DNA of 64,000 bases, taken from the NCBI RefSeq assembly GCF_041146395.1, contig NC_090989.1, positions 52,478,501 through 52,542,500 of the forward strand, given 5' to 3'. Within the stretch, counting starts at the first letter, position 1. Each line of letters starts with the position of its first letter. The notes under the pieces were generated by a model that made no database searches, was not told the DNA's origin, and was given only the letters and a program-made list of their open reading frames with translations. The position numbers were made by a program, and so were the translations under genes. Positions 12,471 to 25,790 of the stretch are shown here, piece by piece. This DNA is from Eulemur rufifrons. Lineage: Eukaryota > Chordata > Mammalia > Primates > Lemuridae.

Positions 12471-15019
12471 GTACAGCTTTTTTTTTTTAATGATTATTGG
12501 GTGCAGAAAAGTTGTTGAGCTCAGGAATATTAAAATGGAGTTTTAATAACGTATAGTGAACTTTAGGCACACCTCTTGCCATTATTAACATAACAGTGTT
12601 TATTGTTTTTTTGCTGCCTTTGGTAAAATCGTAGTCAAATCAGCTCCTGTTTTTATACCCATTTTTATAAGCATTCATTAACACATTCATTCAGAGTAGA
12701 CATTTACCAGTAATTTATTTATTTCATTTTACCTTGTTTTTAATTTATTTTAAAAGCTTGGAAAAACTGCTGTCAACATGAAGGCTAAAGGATTCCAATT
12801 TATTAAATTCTTCCAGTAGTGAAATTAGATGCTGTAATTCATGAATTATTCTCTCACGGCAAATGCAGTGGTGAATACGACCTGTTAAATCAGGTTAAAT
12901 TAGCTTTCAATGTGATGTAGCTTCAGCCAGTATTTTTATTAGTGCTTAATCCCGGGCTTAGATCAGGTCAGCTCTTGCGGGATCTTAGATTTCTTTGGTT
13001 TGTCAGCCAGAGAGAGAGAGCACATCCCAGCGAATGTTTCTTGGTTGATATGCTGAGGGGGCAAATCGGATATTCTTGATTTTGCCACAAACGCCCTGAC
13101 TTCAACCATATGCTCATTTCTAATGAGCACTATATGACAAATACTAAAATGTATATAGTTTATGAAAATAAGATCCTGTCCCTTTAGGTCTTTCCTCTTT
13201 TCCCTGTCTATAATTCCAACAAAAAATGCGTATCATATATACTAAGTGATGTTTTATAGGGTTGAGAGAAAATGACAAGCAGGACTGTTCTGTTTAATAT
13301 TGATGTATTGAATCACTTTATTCATTTGAATAAAGAGTGCTGCATAAATGAAATATAAAATGATATCCTTTTGGCATGAGGAAACCTAGCATCTTTTAAA
13401 ATGAGAAAAAAATTACTTTTGGCTCTTACATCCAAAAAAAAAAAAATTGTTGCTTCCCTTTGGGGCACTTGTGTCAACCACCGTGACTTTATACCATCAG
13501 TTGGACTGCTTATGTGTTCTCTGTCACAGTATTTGCCTTAGCTGCTGAGGGCTATTGTATAAAACTGATAAAAATATAGAATGTTATTTCAATTTTATTA
13601 ATCTGAATAAATTATGATTTTATTATAATTTTCCGTTATGGTAAACAAGCAGTTATTGTCACTGTGGGAAATAGTTTTGTTTAATTATACTTCTTTGCTT
13701 TCCTCCAGTTGTTAATACTCATTTATTTGATGCTAATAATTTTTTCCAGAGTTAAAAAAGAATTTTGACATGGTGACTAAATTTATTTCTAATGTTGATA
13801 CCTGAGCCAGTCCCGTCTAGTTTTTCAGAAACATTTTTTTCAAAACAATTTATTTGCCATATTCTGCTTGATTAAATTCTACACTCTGTAGCTTGAATAT
13901 TCGAAAGGTAGTGGCTCATCTTTGACACACCTGATATTTACATAAGCATTAGCTACCAAGAGTATTCAACTTAATTTAAAATACCAGTGTGGAATATTTC
14001 AGCTGGTGCTGGTGCGTTTCTAACACCACTCAGAACGTGATTAAATGTTATTTAATCGATATCATCATCGGATTCATTAGGAGCTCCTGAAGCCCAGGGA
14101 CAGGCCTGAGGGACCAGTTTGATGTGTTGTAATAGCCACTATCCTGTGATTTTGCAGAGTGAGATCCTATGCCTCTCGTAAACTAATTTGTCCTTGCTGC
14201 TCAGTACACTCCTCAAAGCATGAGAAGATTTGGTCCTTGCCTCTTAATTATACTAAGTTTTTTTTCCTAGGGAAGAAAAGAACTTACTTGGGAGAGAGTC
14301 ATGCAGAGAGGCATTTCCAAATGTCTCTCCTCTTCTCAACAGCACTTGTCTCCCGAGGGTTATTTGTTTTTTTACCATGAAGTATATGTAGGATTTGAAG
14401 AAACTTTTACAAAAAATTGTTAATCTGAACACTTATTAGGAGTTGTTTCAAGATATTGAAACAGGAAGGTGTATATGATGGAAAAAATAAAAATAAAATG
14501 GATAATGTAAAAAAATACAATATCTGTTTTGCCCTGGAATCCAATGCAATCCCCATCAATAAGTATATTACTTTTCCTAATTATATTTTGCATAGGTTGA
14601 TCATAGCCCTAATTCCTAAGCAAATTAAACAAATTACTGCATCCTTGGTTATTTAACTGTAAATGTTATATATGATTATACAAGAGAATTTCGTGGTTCT
14701 CTAAGTATATGTAACCTCTCTAATCACTTTCTTCATCTGACCCAAGAGAATTCTAAGTTTCAGTCTCTAACATCTTATGATCTGACCGTATTATCAGCTC
14801 AATACTGGGTTGGTTTATTTAAAGCTAAATAAGAGTTACCCAGATAAACTAATAAAATTATCTACTGAAATCTGCTATGAGCATATATATTGCAGTAGAA
14901 ATAAAATAGGCTGTAATTACTAACTGTGATATCCCTAAAGCTCTTATAATTATTTCACAAAACACTATCACCTTTGAGAAAACCCAAAGACTCTTGAATT
15001 TTTGTTCTAATTAGTCTGT

Positions 15020-15190
15020 TGCAAAAGTTCTCAAACTTTCAAATATTAATACATCCAACTCACCTGGAAAGCTTGTTCAAACACAGATTGCTGGGCCCTA
15101 CCTGCAGAGTTTCTGATTCGTTAAGTCTGAGGTTGAGCCTAAGAATTTACATTTCTAACAAGTTTGCTATTAGAAAACCATAGTTTGAGA
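15020..15190. mobile_element. hAT-Charlie MITE, MER5/MER20-like
   Basis: 'agttctcaaactttcaaatattaatacatccaactcacctgg', 'acacagattgctgggccctacctgcagagtttctgattc' and 'tttacatttctaacaag' match the internal order of this hAT MITE group. It ends 'aaaccatagtttgaga', an inverted relative of its start. The exact subfamily is not determined. Confidence 0.65.
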
Positions 15191-16246
15191 CAGTTGTGGG
15201 TTTTTTTTAAAACCCCGAAATTATTAACTCATTATTGTGAAGATACTTTTTAATATCTCTGGGAACTCATAGGGGAAAGGTAAAGAGCAGAAGGAACGGA
15301 TGTATAATAGAAATAGCCCCGTAGACCACTTTCTACCCCCCAGTCCCTTTTCAGAAGGATTCTTGGTCCTATTGTGTACACTTAGAAGTGAGTGTTTATA
15401 TTATTTAACAAACAGTTTTTTCTTTAAATCATTTAGATTTGTAACATCATTTGAAGATCAGGCATGCAAAATTTTTAGAAACTATTTCTGTTAATTTTAT
15501 TTACAAACTCTTATAACTCCAGGAAGAGATTAGCTGGATCTTCTCTTGAAAATGGATCATTTATTGTGTAAAGTATGTATCCAAGAAACATACTAATTAA
15601 AAAATAGTAAGCCCTGCTAATTTCTTTAAGTTGAAAAAAAAAAATTCTTTCGTCACTGAGTCATGGGTCTGTGTCTTGTAAGCTGAGAAGGAATTTTTCC
15701 TTCTTAACCAAATCTGACCATTTTAAAGCCCATTGAAGTAAACCTGTGTGAAACTATGAAACCACGTAAGGCACATTTAATTTGTAGGTTCCTCATGAGT
15801 GTTTACATTTAAAAGGAGAAGAATAAGGATCTAGAAAGAAATACAGAATGCAGAGAACCCACCCCCCAATTTCAGCCTGTCTCCTGTTCCATGCTGATAC
15901 TCAGTATTTCATGCAGATTCAACCTGGCCCATCTGAAGTGCCATCACTCTGTGTTTCCAGGCTCTGATTCATTAATTCAGTCAGAATGAGTTTTCTATCT
16001 GCATCTTTTGTTGTTTAGAGGTAAAATGACACAACAGTCACTTTTTAGACCTAGTTTATTCAAGACTGACCAAATATAATGTCAGAATGGAGTTACTGTC
16101 TTCCATTATTTAACAGGTCTTAAAAGCCATGACCTAACCACATATTCTCTTCTCTACTGTGTATGGCTATTACACCTAGAGTATATCTTTGCATTAAAAA
16201 ATTACATATTTACTTTGAAGACACAGCTAATCTGGATGATGTAGAC

Positions 16247-16421
16247 CAGTGTTCGCCCCACCTTTTTGGCACCAGGGATTGGTTTCATGGAAGACAATTT
16301 TTCCATGGACTGGGGAGGTGCGGGGTGGGGCTCACCCATAGTTTACCTCCTACTGTGCGGCCAAGTTCCTAACAGGCCACAGACCAGTGCTGGTCCATGG
16401 CCCGGGGATTGGGGACCGCAG
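16247..16421. mobile_element. hAT-Charlie (MER1/Charlie1-like) DNA transposon remnant
   Basis: It begins cagtgttcgccccacctttttggcaccagg and ends 'ccatggcccggggattggggaccgcag', an inverted terminal pair. 'gtgcggccaagttcctaacaggccac' is the characteristic interior. The flanks atgtagac and gaatagac both approximate the hAT target consensus NTCTAGAN. The middle of the element has been deleted. A second copy lies at 32940-33144. Confidence 0.7.
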
Positions 16422-17284
16422 AATAGACAAATAGATTTAGACAGTGAAATTTTCCTTGAAGACATTTACTTTGCCAACATAAGTATAACCATAATCTCAC
16501 TAAATTTAAAATATTGTCACAATTGGATATAAGCAATAGGTACAAATTTAAAGCATTCATTTTCATGATGGAATGCTCAATATGTTACAGAATATTACGG
16601 TCTATTAAAAACACCGTATACTTACACTGCAACTGATCAGTGAATGTATTACATGTTTTATTAGAAGCATTAATATTTCTTTTAAGGTAAGGAAGACCGT
16701 TCATCCTCATAGTGTTCATTTGTTCTTTGATTCATTTATTCATTCAGTACTTATTGGTCATTTTCCCCCAGGCTGCAATATTTATGCTTCCCCTCACAAT
16801 TGCAAAAGACTTCCACCATTACCTAATTGGATTCTGATCTTTACCACCTGTTTTCCTGTTGTACTCACCCACCTCAGGCAGCCATAAAATAACCAGTTTA
16901 ACATCCAAGGTGATCATTTTTCCTAGCACTTTAGCTATATGTCAGGTACTGTTAGACCCACCCTTTTGCTAACCTTTATGAAGGAATGCTGTTTATCCAA
17001 ACATTACATAATATTCAGGAGAGATTCCAGTGGAGTTAACTGATTGGCAAGCACCATCCAATTTAAGGAAAATAAAAAGCCCAGCCATGAACATACTGTG
17101 CAATATGGCCCCTTCCACCAGTGCAGTAAACACACGCTTCCCTTCAGAGCCGACCAGTCATTGGAAAACAGATATTAACTATATTGTTCTTACGTGAAAG
17201 TATGTATATGTCTCTTTATAAAACAATATTGTCAGGAATGAACAGTGGTATAACAAATCAGCATTGTACAAGCTATGCTTGAAA

Positions 17285-17590
17285 TTGAAGCCATCAGCAT
17301 AGATGAGATTCCTGAGAGATGATGTGTAACATAAAAAGAGAGAGGGCCCTACGACAAAACCCTGGGGAAAAACAACATTTAAGAGATCACTATAGAAAAA
17401 GAGCCAGCCAAGGAGTGAGTGGCCTGAGGGTAGGAGGAAAGCAAGGACCCTGCAGTAACAGAAGCCCCGGGAGGAGTTTTTCAATAGGAAGATTACCACT
17501 GTCAAATGCTGCAGAGAAATTGAGATAAGGATCAAGCCACAGAAATGAACGTATGTCCAGTTCCCCCTGCGCACCCACCCACCCACAAAT
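17285..17590 (-). repeat. L2 LINE reverse-transcriptase fossil
   Basis: Translated on the minus strand, the order is a decayed FSAAFDSG block followed by LIYADGFNFKHSLYNADLLY. These correspond to the SAAFDTVDHS and HSHGFKYHLYADD blocks of L2/CR1 reverse transcriptase. The two blocks fall in different frames, and the catalytic YADD is changed to YNAD. The 135-residue minus frame at 17179-17586 is this fossil and not a host gene. Confidence 0.65.
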
Positions 17591-17981
17591 TAAGGAGTCT
17601 AAAAACATTTTTAGAAATCATATCTCATCACTAAGTCATTCCATGAAAATTTTCTTGTTAGGAGATTCAGGAAATACTGGACTGCTCAAATACGTTGAAC
17701 CTCCCCCTACACATGTCCTTCTGGAAATCAAGCTTCCAGCAACCTTAAGCACTTAAAAGACTGCCTTGTATCTATAAATAGGTAAATGTTTCCCCAGAGG
17801 CAGTGAGGAAAACTGTTTTTATTAAACATAGGGTGTTCCTTTGAAAGACAAGGAGCCATTCTGAAGCCTCCTTTCAGACAGCTGCGCGTGAATTCTGAGG
17901 GCAGATCCTGTATCTGTGTAGTCGGTAGTTCTTCATTGAGCCTCTACCAAGAGGCATGCATTGAGCACAGGATCTGTGGTA

Positions 17982-18000
17982 GCGCGCGCGCGCGCGCGCG

Positions 18001-18041
<41 letters not shown>

Positions 18042-18048
18042 TCACTCT
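17982..18048. repeat. Compound (CG)n(CA)n(CACT)n microsatellite, Z-DNA-prone
   Basis: A pure alternating GC run of about 27 bases (17982-18008) passes directly into about 14 CA units (18009-18036) and then CACT repeats. The tract is an uninterrupted alternating purine-pyrimidine sequence of about 55 bases. A run of 13 consecutive CpGs is unusual in a mammalian intron. Confidence 0.95.
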
Positions 18049-18357
18049 AAAGGAGCAGAAACCTATAGTAACAAAAGCGACAGCAGAGGGAGCCAGTGGA
18101 AGAACTAGAAAAAGATGGGCTATGTAGTGCAAGACTACCCAGCTTGTCATCCTTCAGTAATTCTTGTGTCAGTCATTGGATTATGTGACAAATTTATAAT
18201 AATGCTCTACTAATTACTAAATTTAGTAAATATCAACCTCAAACATTACCATTTTTAATTATGTTCAATTTCAGTGTACGGTTTTTGGAATTGTACTAAA
18301 AAGATGGCTTATGTTTATTAGTGTAAATAGCGATAAAGCATTATTACTAATAATTGT

Positions 18358-18565
18358 GCCATTTATTGAGAGCATAATATTGCCACAACACTGTGCTTCT
18401 CACTAACAGCAAGTCTAATCTTCACAATGTAATAAAGAACAGGTATCGTTTATATTTTGAAGGTGAAGTAAATGAGGCTCAAAGTCTTAATTATGTGCAG
18501 AAGTCCACACAGCAGAAAGTACTGAAGCCCTGTCTGTCCAGCACAAAGGCCATGTTCTTTCTATT
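18358..18565 (+). repeat. MIR SINE
   Basis: 'gccatttattgagagcataat', 'taatcttcacaatgtaataaagaacaggta', 'gaagtaaatgaggctcaaag' and 'tccacacagcagaaagtactgaagccctg' follow MIR order. Confidence 0.7.
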
Positions 18566-19558
18566 ATACAACGTTCGTTCAAGGGACGGGCACTATGTTC
18601 AGTACTTCATTCCCTTAAGTCACCAAGAGTCGGTGATATTAATGTGTTTGTTTTTTCTTAGTCTAATGATAACGTGAGTAATTGAATTCAACCTGCCTAG
18701 GAACAATAGAAGTGGCATTTATCAGTGAAAATTTGGCTAGAGGAAAATATTCCAAACTTAAGAAAGATTGAGCCCCATAAATGTATCTTATAAAGAAAAA
18801 GTAAATGATACAGGAAAGGACTCTGTTAAAACTGACAGCACCTAGGAGGAAAGAGTCCTCATAACTTTCTTAAACTAGACTCTCTTTGATGGCCTAGGTA
18901 GCTTATTGTATACATGGTTCTACAAAGGCATCTTGTTCAGCAGGTCTTCTAGGGAGAATTTCTTCTAGCAGTGAACACTCAGCCTCTCCTGAAGCGGACA
19001 ACTCCATCGAATCCCTTGTGGGACTGGAGTCACCTGTAAAGTTATCGTCATAAGGCAGGATTATTTCTAAATAGGATTGAGAAATAGCTGTGTTTTAAAC
19101 TGAGAAAGAATTCAGAGTCACAAAGAATGTCAAAAGCTTAGACCATAGCTAGCAACTCTGATGATGACAGAACTTCTCCAGGAGGAGAATGCTTTGTAAA
19201 TACCTTTCAGAATGCATGTCCTTCTCAGCTCTTATCAAGGCTAGAAGTTGAAAATGAAGTTTTCATATAAAAGTGACAAAGGGCAGTGCTGTTCACTTTT
19301 ATCAGTGCCCAGCCTCTGTTTAGGTAAATTTGCAGAACAGTATGTAATCAATGTATTAATGTGTGTACATTAACAAAAGCGACATAGGATTGGCCCTCAA
19401 CTATGTATCTTAGATTTGTGTTCTTCATTGTCAATCTTCACATGTACGTTAGAGCATACTCTCAAATACAAAGTCTATGTTTCCTATAAAACTCTTAGCT
19501 TTCCCAGCTGCTGTCATATTGCCTTGCACATATATATTGGATCCTAAAAAAAAAAAAA

Positions 19559-19860
<302 letters not shown>

Positions 19861-20286
19861 TTAAAAAAAAAATTTGTTGACTAACTTGATGCTATTTTTC
19901 TGCAGAGATCCCAAATATATTCCTTTAAAATTGAATTAATCATTTGGTAAATGCAAAATAACTCTAGATCTCTTTTATTTTGGGCAGTTTATGAGTTAGT
20001 ACTTTAAAGGTTATAGAGTTAAATTTAATGCCTAGAATATGCAACATAATACCCTTGTCATTAAACAGCCACCCAAGCCACACCTGTTTTTATTATTATT
20101 ATTAAGGTTATTTATTAAAAATGGTTCTCAAAATGGTCATCCCAAGCATGACATGTTTAAAGTTATTGGTACTTGGAAGCAATGATATTTGCATAAACTA
20201 AGGAAAGTCCCTGAATGTGTACAAATGGAAAGCAAAGATTCTGGTATCACAATTAATATTCTTTATGCGAATTGTCTTCAATATAG

Positions 20287-20367
20287 ATTTCTTCAAACAC
20301 TTCGCAGTTGGGTGGTGCTGAGCCTGTGAAACGCTGTGGAAAGTCTGCACTCTTTCAACTGGCAGAG
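20287..20367 (+). CDS. BBX: BBX exon, third copy of the ISSxT...LFQxAE repeat, with GC donor (27 codons)
   Basis: The exon is 81 bases, phase 0 at both ends. It follows the acceptor caatatag, which has a poor pyrimidine tract. It encodes ISSNTSQLGGAEPVKRCGKS then ALFQLAE, as in human BBX. The 3' splice junction is gag|gcaagt, a GC donor whose other positions (AG before, AAGT after) are consensus. GC donors are used in about 1% of mammalian introns and are often linked to alternative splicing. Together with the weak acceptor, this makes exon skipping plausible. I recall that BBX has a shorter isoform but cannot confirm which exon it lacks. Confidence 0.94.
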
Positions 20368-22899
20368 GCAAGTTCCTAAGAGTATATTGAAATAAGGTCT
20401 GCAGAGGTGGAAATCACAAAATATTTAATTTACAACAGTGTTCCTTAAACTGTACTCTCTCTCCTGTGACCATAAAACATGTTTTATCTAATTTTCCAAC
20501 AATGAGAGGGTTAACCTTTAATTTGGAAAAACAGAGTTTTGCTACTAACAGTCATTAAGCCTGGAAAAGGATACCTAGGGATATTGCAAAATCTTTTTCA
20601 CAGGTAGTATTTTAAAATAAGATCGGTTTTTGTCTCTCTCAGATTGGTTGCATAAGTCCAGCCCAAACACAGAAGAATAGCCTAGGTTATTTTCCGCTGC
20701 CCTGAACATCTATAAATCTCTTGAAGGCACTACTTTTAAATCAGGTGGTTGATGTTTTAATTTCAAGTTTTTTTAGTGAAAAACTCGTATGATATGTTTT
20801 AAAATCTGTTTTTATAACATCTATCAGTTATGCATTTGATATGATACATGGGCATAAAATGCTACTCTGCCATTGGCAAAGGAGAAAACGGGCTTTTATA
20901 AGCCAGTGAAGGACAGAGCCCTCACTTGGTGAGGGCGGGTCGGGGAGGACGGTGCCAGAGCTGTCATTGCCAGATGGGCATGAGCAATGGCTTCCTCTGC
21001 CAGGCTGTGACTGCTCTGCCTCCAGGGAACACGTGGAAGAAATATTTTCAACATCAGGACATTCTCATACCAATTATCTGTATTGGTGCCATAATTTAGG
21101 TATAAAGTGGATGATCAAAAATCTCTTATACTAAACTTTTTTTTTCTTTTCTCTCATTTCTCTCACTTCCTTCTAACGAGTTCCCTCTGAGTTCTTTTGT
21201 GAGTGATACGGTTCTTTTGTAAATTCTTTGTAGTTCAACTTAATGGAATGACCTATTATTTTCTAAAATTTCTAAATTTTATGTTAATTTGTATCATAAA
21301 AATTGTGGAGTTTTAAATATCTAACATCTTTAAATTAGGCTTATGAAACTTAGGCAGGTCTAAATTAGAAATATAAAAATGCAAAGGCCTAAAATAGTAA
21401 AGTATATAAACAGTGGAACAAACTAACCCATTGTTTTCTAATATTCAGCTGACATGCTGAGACCAATTCAGACCCAAATAGAGGGCTACAAAGGACTGAA
21501 AACTCTAAGGAAAACATTTGAAGACATCAGGGAATAGTTCTAAAAAGAGCTGCATGAGTCAGTGTAAAGTATTACTTCAGATACAGTTGAGACAGTGAAG
21601 ATCTGACAGAGTGTCTTTGGAATTAGAGTTGTAAACAAATCTTAGTAAACAGAGAGACTGTGAGGTCAGGAATTTGTTATCTTTAAGAACGTATATGATA
21701 ATTTATTTGAAAAATGATGATTTTTCTTGGGTAATATGGATATATGGCCCTCTGCTTTTTCTGATTATATAATTTTGTGTGTGTATATAACATATATACA
21801 AACATTCATGTAGTTTCTTAAATATTAAACAACACTAAATTGTAAAACTAACTTTCAATTTTTATCTTTATTAAACAACTTTTTGTTAAAAATGTATGAA
21901 CCTGTGGGGTACTTTGCTGTGGGGAAGATGAATTCATCTTCTTATTTTCTTTCTTTAGCATGGCAGTCATTTTAAAAAAAAAAAAAAGGATTCTTTATTA
22001 AATCAGAGCTCATTAAAGAGAACACTCTTCTAATTTGTAGGGATGCATCCCAAATATGAAACAGATGCTATGGTTTAACAGATGTTTGAATGCTGGTATC
22101 ATAATTTAAAGGGGTAAAATGACTGAAATAAGCCTATTCCAATTACAGCAAATCAGCTTAGTTTTGTATAACATTTGAGTAAAAATATATGCTTTTGATG
22201 ACACAGGGTTGCTAAAAAAATAATTTACAAAGAAAATCTTCTCATATTATTATTTGCACCAAGTGAATATGATTTCTTAGTACTAATACAGTATATTTTC
22301 GAATAATATCCAAAAGCTTTCCCAATTTGTAATTAAATATGTGCACAATGGATTAATCAGCATCTTCAAATAATCACCAGTGGATATGCTTCCTTAATTT
22401 TTGTATCCCATGTGTATTCGATATTCACTTTCCTTTAACAAAATGTAATATTTAATTATTTCTGATAGCTTTTTAAATAAATAAATATAACAGGATATCG
22501 AGAAGGACTTTTCCTGTTACCCAGCATTGATGCTGTTGTCTGGCAGCTGAAGAGACAACCTTAAATTCTCACATTACAAATGAAAAGGAAAGCCACCAAG
22601 AAACTACTTCCAGTTTGGGCCAGAGCTTTCTCTTGGGACTTACAGAGAGTTGGCCTAATTCAACTAATATCCCATCCACCACTCCAGGGTTCCTCGTCTT
22701 GTCCCCACTCCAATCCCCAAGTCATCCCTAGGTGGAGGGATGTCATAGGCCACCCATTCCACTCATCTGGAATATCTTGACTTTTCTGTCTGTCCCAGGG
22801 AGGAAGGGAGAGAAGTACTTTCCATTCATTATCCCTGTCCCATGTCAAGGGAAGTGAAGGCAGCTCCAAGAGAATCACTGTTAAAGACTGAGGGTGGTA

Positions 22900-23900
22900 C
22901 ATGCAATAAATATCTTCTTGTTCTTTGGGGAGAAGCAAGAAGGGTTTTAGACATAAATTTATTGGAGGATTTTTCCATCTATCTGATCAGGCAAAAAGAG
23001 AACTGAGGGAAGTTGGCAGCAGAGAGAGACTTGGAATGGCCTGCTACACTCTTAGTTTGGGGATTATAAAGATGTGTAAGTTTCCCGGGGGTCAAATGGA
23101 TACATAGACAGTAGTTGAGTTTGATCAGACAACAGGCCATTGGACAATAATAGGGAGGAGTTGCCTAGGGCAGGCCTGGGACATTCTCTCCCAGAGAATA
23201 CAATGGAGATTCCTTTGCTCAGGACCCTCTGAAACCTCCTACGAACTGGGGTGATATTCAGCTGGTTTGCACCAGTACAGCTGTCTTAATACTAAAACAC
23301 CAGAATACTATCTATTATCAGTAAAAAGCCTGTGACTCAACTCCCTGAGTACCCTTGCAGCAACTGGAGGGCACATCCCTTCTGATTAAGTGGCTCCCCC
23401 GCCTGTTAAATATTTTTAATATCACCCCTGCCCATGACATCCCCTGAGAAAGTCATCCAGTCTTGTATAGAGTTAGCAGGAGCCAACACAAAAGAAAGAC
23501 ATAACCATGGGCAGTTGGTTGTACTTCCACCATTGTCTTATGTTGTCTTTAAACCAGAGGCTAACTTTAGGCCTTATGAAGGATGGGCCAGAACCCAGCC
23601 CAAAACTAACTGCTCACACTTCCCCAACTCCATTCCTGTGGGCTAGAGTAGGAGGAGGAGTCAGTGAGCAATCAAACATTTTTTGTTGCTTGCAAAAAAT
23701 GTCTTCTGTTTGGTAAGAAGCAAGAAATATTTTAGGCATGTATTTACCCTCCCCCCACCCACCCCCAGCACCCCGAGCAGACCAGAAGAAAATTAGAGGA
23801 AGTTGGCAGCAGGCACTTAAGTGGATTGGCCTACACTCTCTATGTGGCATTGTAAGGACCGCTCCCCATTTCCTTGGACCCTGGAGCCAGGAGATAACCC
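22900..23900. repeat. Imperfect direct repeat, possible LTR-retroelement remnant
   Basis: Bases about 22905-23075 and 23690-23870 share colinear blocks: gaagcaagaa then ttttag(a/g)cat, gagg(g)aagttggcagcag, and tggcct...acactct. They are about 780 bases apart in the same orientation. An AATAAA lies at 22905, and 'aaaaagcctgtgactcaactccctgag' near 23320 resembles an LTR tail. No protein-coding remnant is recognisable, so a retroviral origin is only a possibility. Confidence 0.4.
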
Positions 23901-24684
23901 TGGGGAAGGCCCCAATTAAGGCATGTGATTGGCATTTTAAACTTAGGTAGACTTTTAATAGATGAAAGTGACCTGAAAATTCTGGAATTTGTTCCAAATA
24001 TTTTTAAGGGATCTATCCAGCCAGGAAGGGAGATTTCTCCTGAGATCAGGGAATTGAGAAAAATATAATGCTTTTCGTTTGAACCTCCATGAGGTTCATA
24101 CTGTTCAGTTAATCAGTTCTTAACTTGTGCAAGTACTATAATGTATTGTGTTTTGTTTCGTTTTGAAATTAATTAGGTCAGGTCATACAAAGAATAGCAA
24201 ACCATCCACCTTGGAGATCACTGTGTATTATAGTGACTATATTTGGAGGGCATGCTGAAGGGGGTCAAGATATCTTTGCCTGTACATTTCAGCCAAGAAA
24301 CATCTACACTTGGAGATCTCTAATGCCAAAATTGTCTAATATAACAACTGAAACAGTTTTTTCACTTATTCTAACAAACAATTATTGAGGATACTACTCC
24401 GCCAATAACAGTGAGGCTGCTGAAGCTATCTGCATATGTATGTACACATATTTTTAGTACAATGAGAACTAAAACCTGTAAACCTTCTAGGTCAGCAGTA
24501 TAGGAACTCTTTACCTCCAAGTACAGTTTTGGTGTTTTGGAGTACGAGTAGGGGCTGGAGCATAAACCCAAAAATATTGCTATTAGTTCTAATTTATCTG
24601 AAATAATTTTAAATGTTTTTTTAAAATATACTATAAATTTTAATAGCAGATGTCTTCTGCAAGTAGGTTTTATTATCTAAACTA

Positions 24685-24920
24685 AGAGCAGACATTTATT
24701 GAGTATCACTTGTGTGTTACGCACCAAGTACTTTATGTGTGCTAATTTAATTCTCACAACAGTCCTCTGAGGTAGGTACTACTAACATTTTTCTTTTATA
24801 CATTAGGAAACAAAAGGGAAACTTGTTTAAGGTCACATGGACAGTAAGTGTTAGAGGCTGAGTAGGAACCCAGGCAGTCTGTCTCCAAAGCTCATGCTCT
24901 TAAACCCTGGGCTGTTCTGT
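24685..24920 (+). repeat. MIR SINE
   Basis: It is well preserved: 'gacatttattgagtatcacttgtgtg', 'ttctcacaacagtcctctgaggtaggtac', 'ttaaggtcacatggacagtaagtg' and 'gaacccaggcagtctgtctcc'. Confidence 0.85.
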
Positions 24921-25179
24921 CATCTTGTTTTAGATGAATATAAAAGACTGGGCAGCTTGCTTATTATAGAAGTGTGTGTATTATAAAAGTCTCTGTGGAA
25001 GACAGCTTACTCCTACACATACATGTATGGCTGAATAAAATGACAGATTATTCAAGACTTCTGTCAAAGAATGGAGCTCATATTTTCTTTTTTAAAAATG
25101 TCTGTACTTTTAAAACTGCCAAGATGCATCATACACCCTTAAATAAGTGCCTGTTTATGAATATACTTTGGAAGACAAT

Positions 25180-25330
25180 TGTAAGGGTTATAGGAAATGA
25201 TGGCATACAACTCCTGTCCTCAAGGAGCTTATTCCCTGGTTGCAGAGAGATAAAAACAAGTTAAGCTTTAAGAAATAAATAAATAGTACAAGTGACTTTA
25301 TAAGGAATCTGCAATGAAATGATGAAATTC
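25180..25330 (-). repeat. L2 LINE fragment
   Basis: 'actcctgtcctcaaggagcttattccctggttgcagagagataaaaacaag' matches the reverse complement of the L2 3' region (CCTGCCCTCATGGAGCTTACATTCTAG...GAGACAGACAATAAACAAG). Confidence 0.65.
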
Positions 25331-25446
25331 CACTTGAGTGATGGGTGATACACAAAGTGAATGCATTAAACTAGGGAAGGGAAAAATTAATATTAGCAGG
25401 AATGTTCTGGAGACCAAGCAGAGGGGAGAGAGCATGAAGATGGTTC

Positions 25447-25790
<344 letters not shown>

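Noticed and set aside
17179..17586. 135-residue minus-strand open frame
   Set aside because: Its content is a decayed L2 reverse transcriptase with the catalytic motif altered.
17888..18150. Open frames over the CG/CA tract (Ala-Arg and Thr-His repeats)
   Set aside because: They are translations of a microsatellite.
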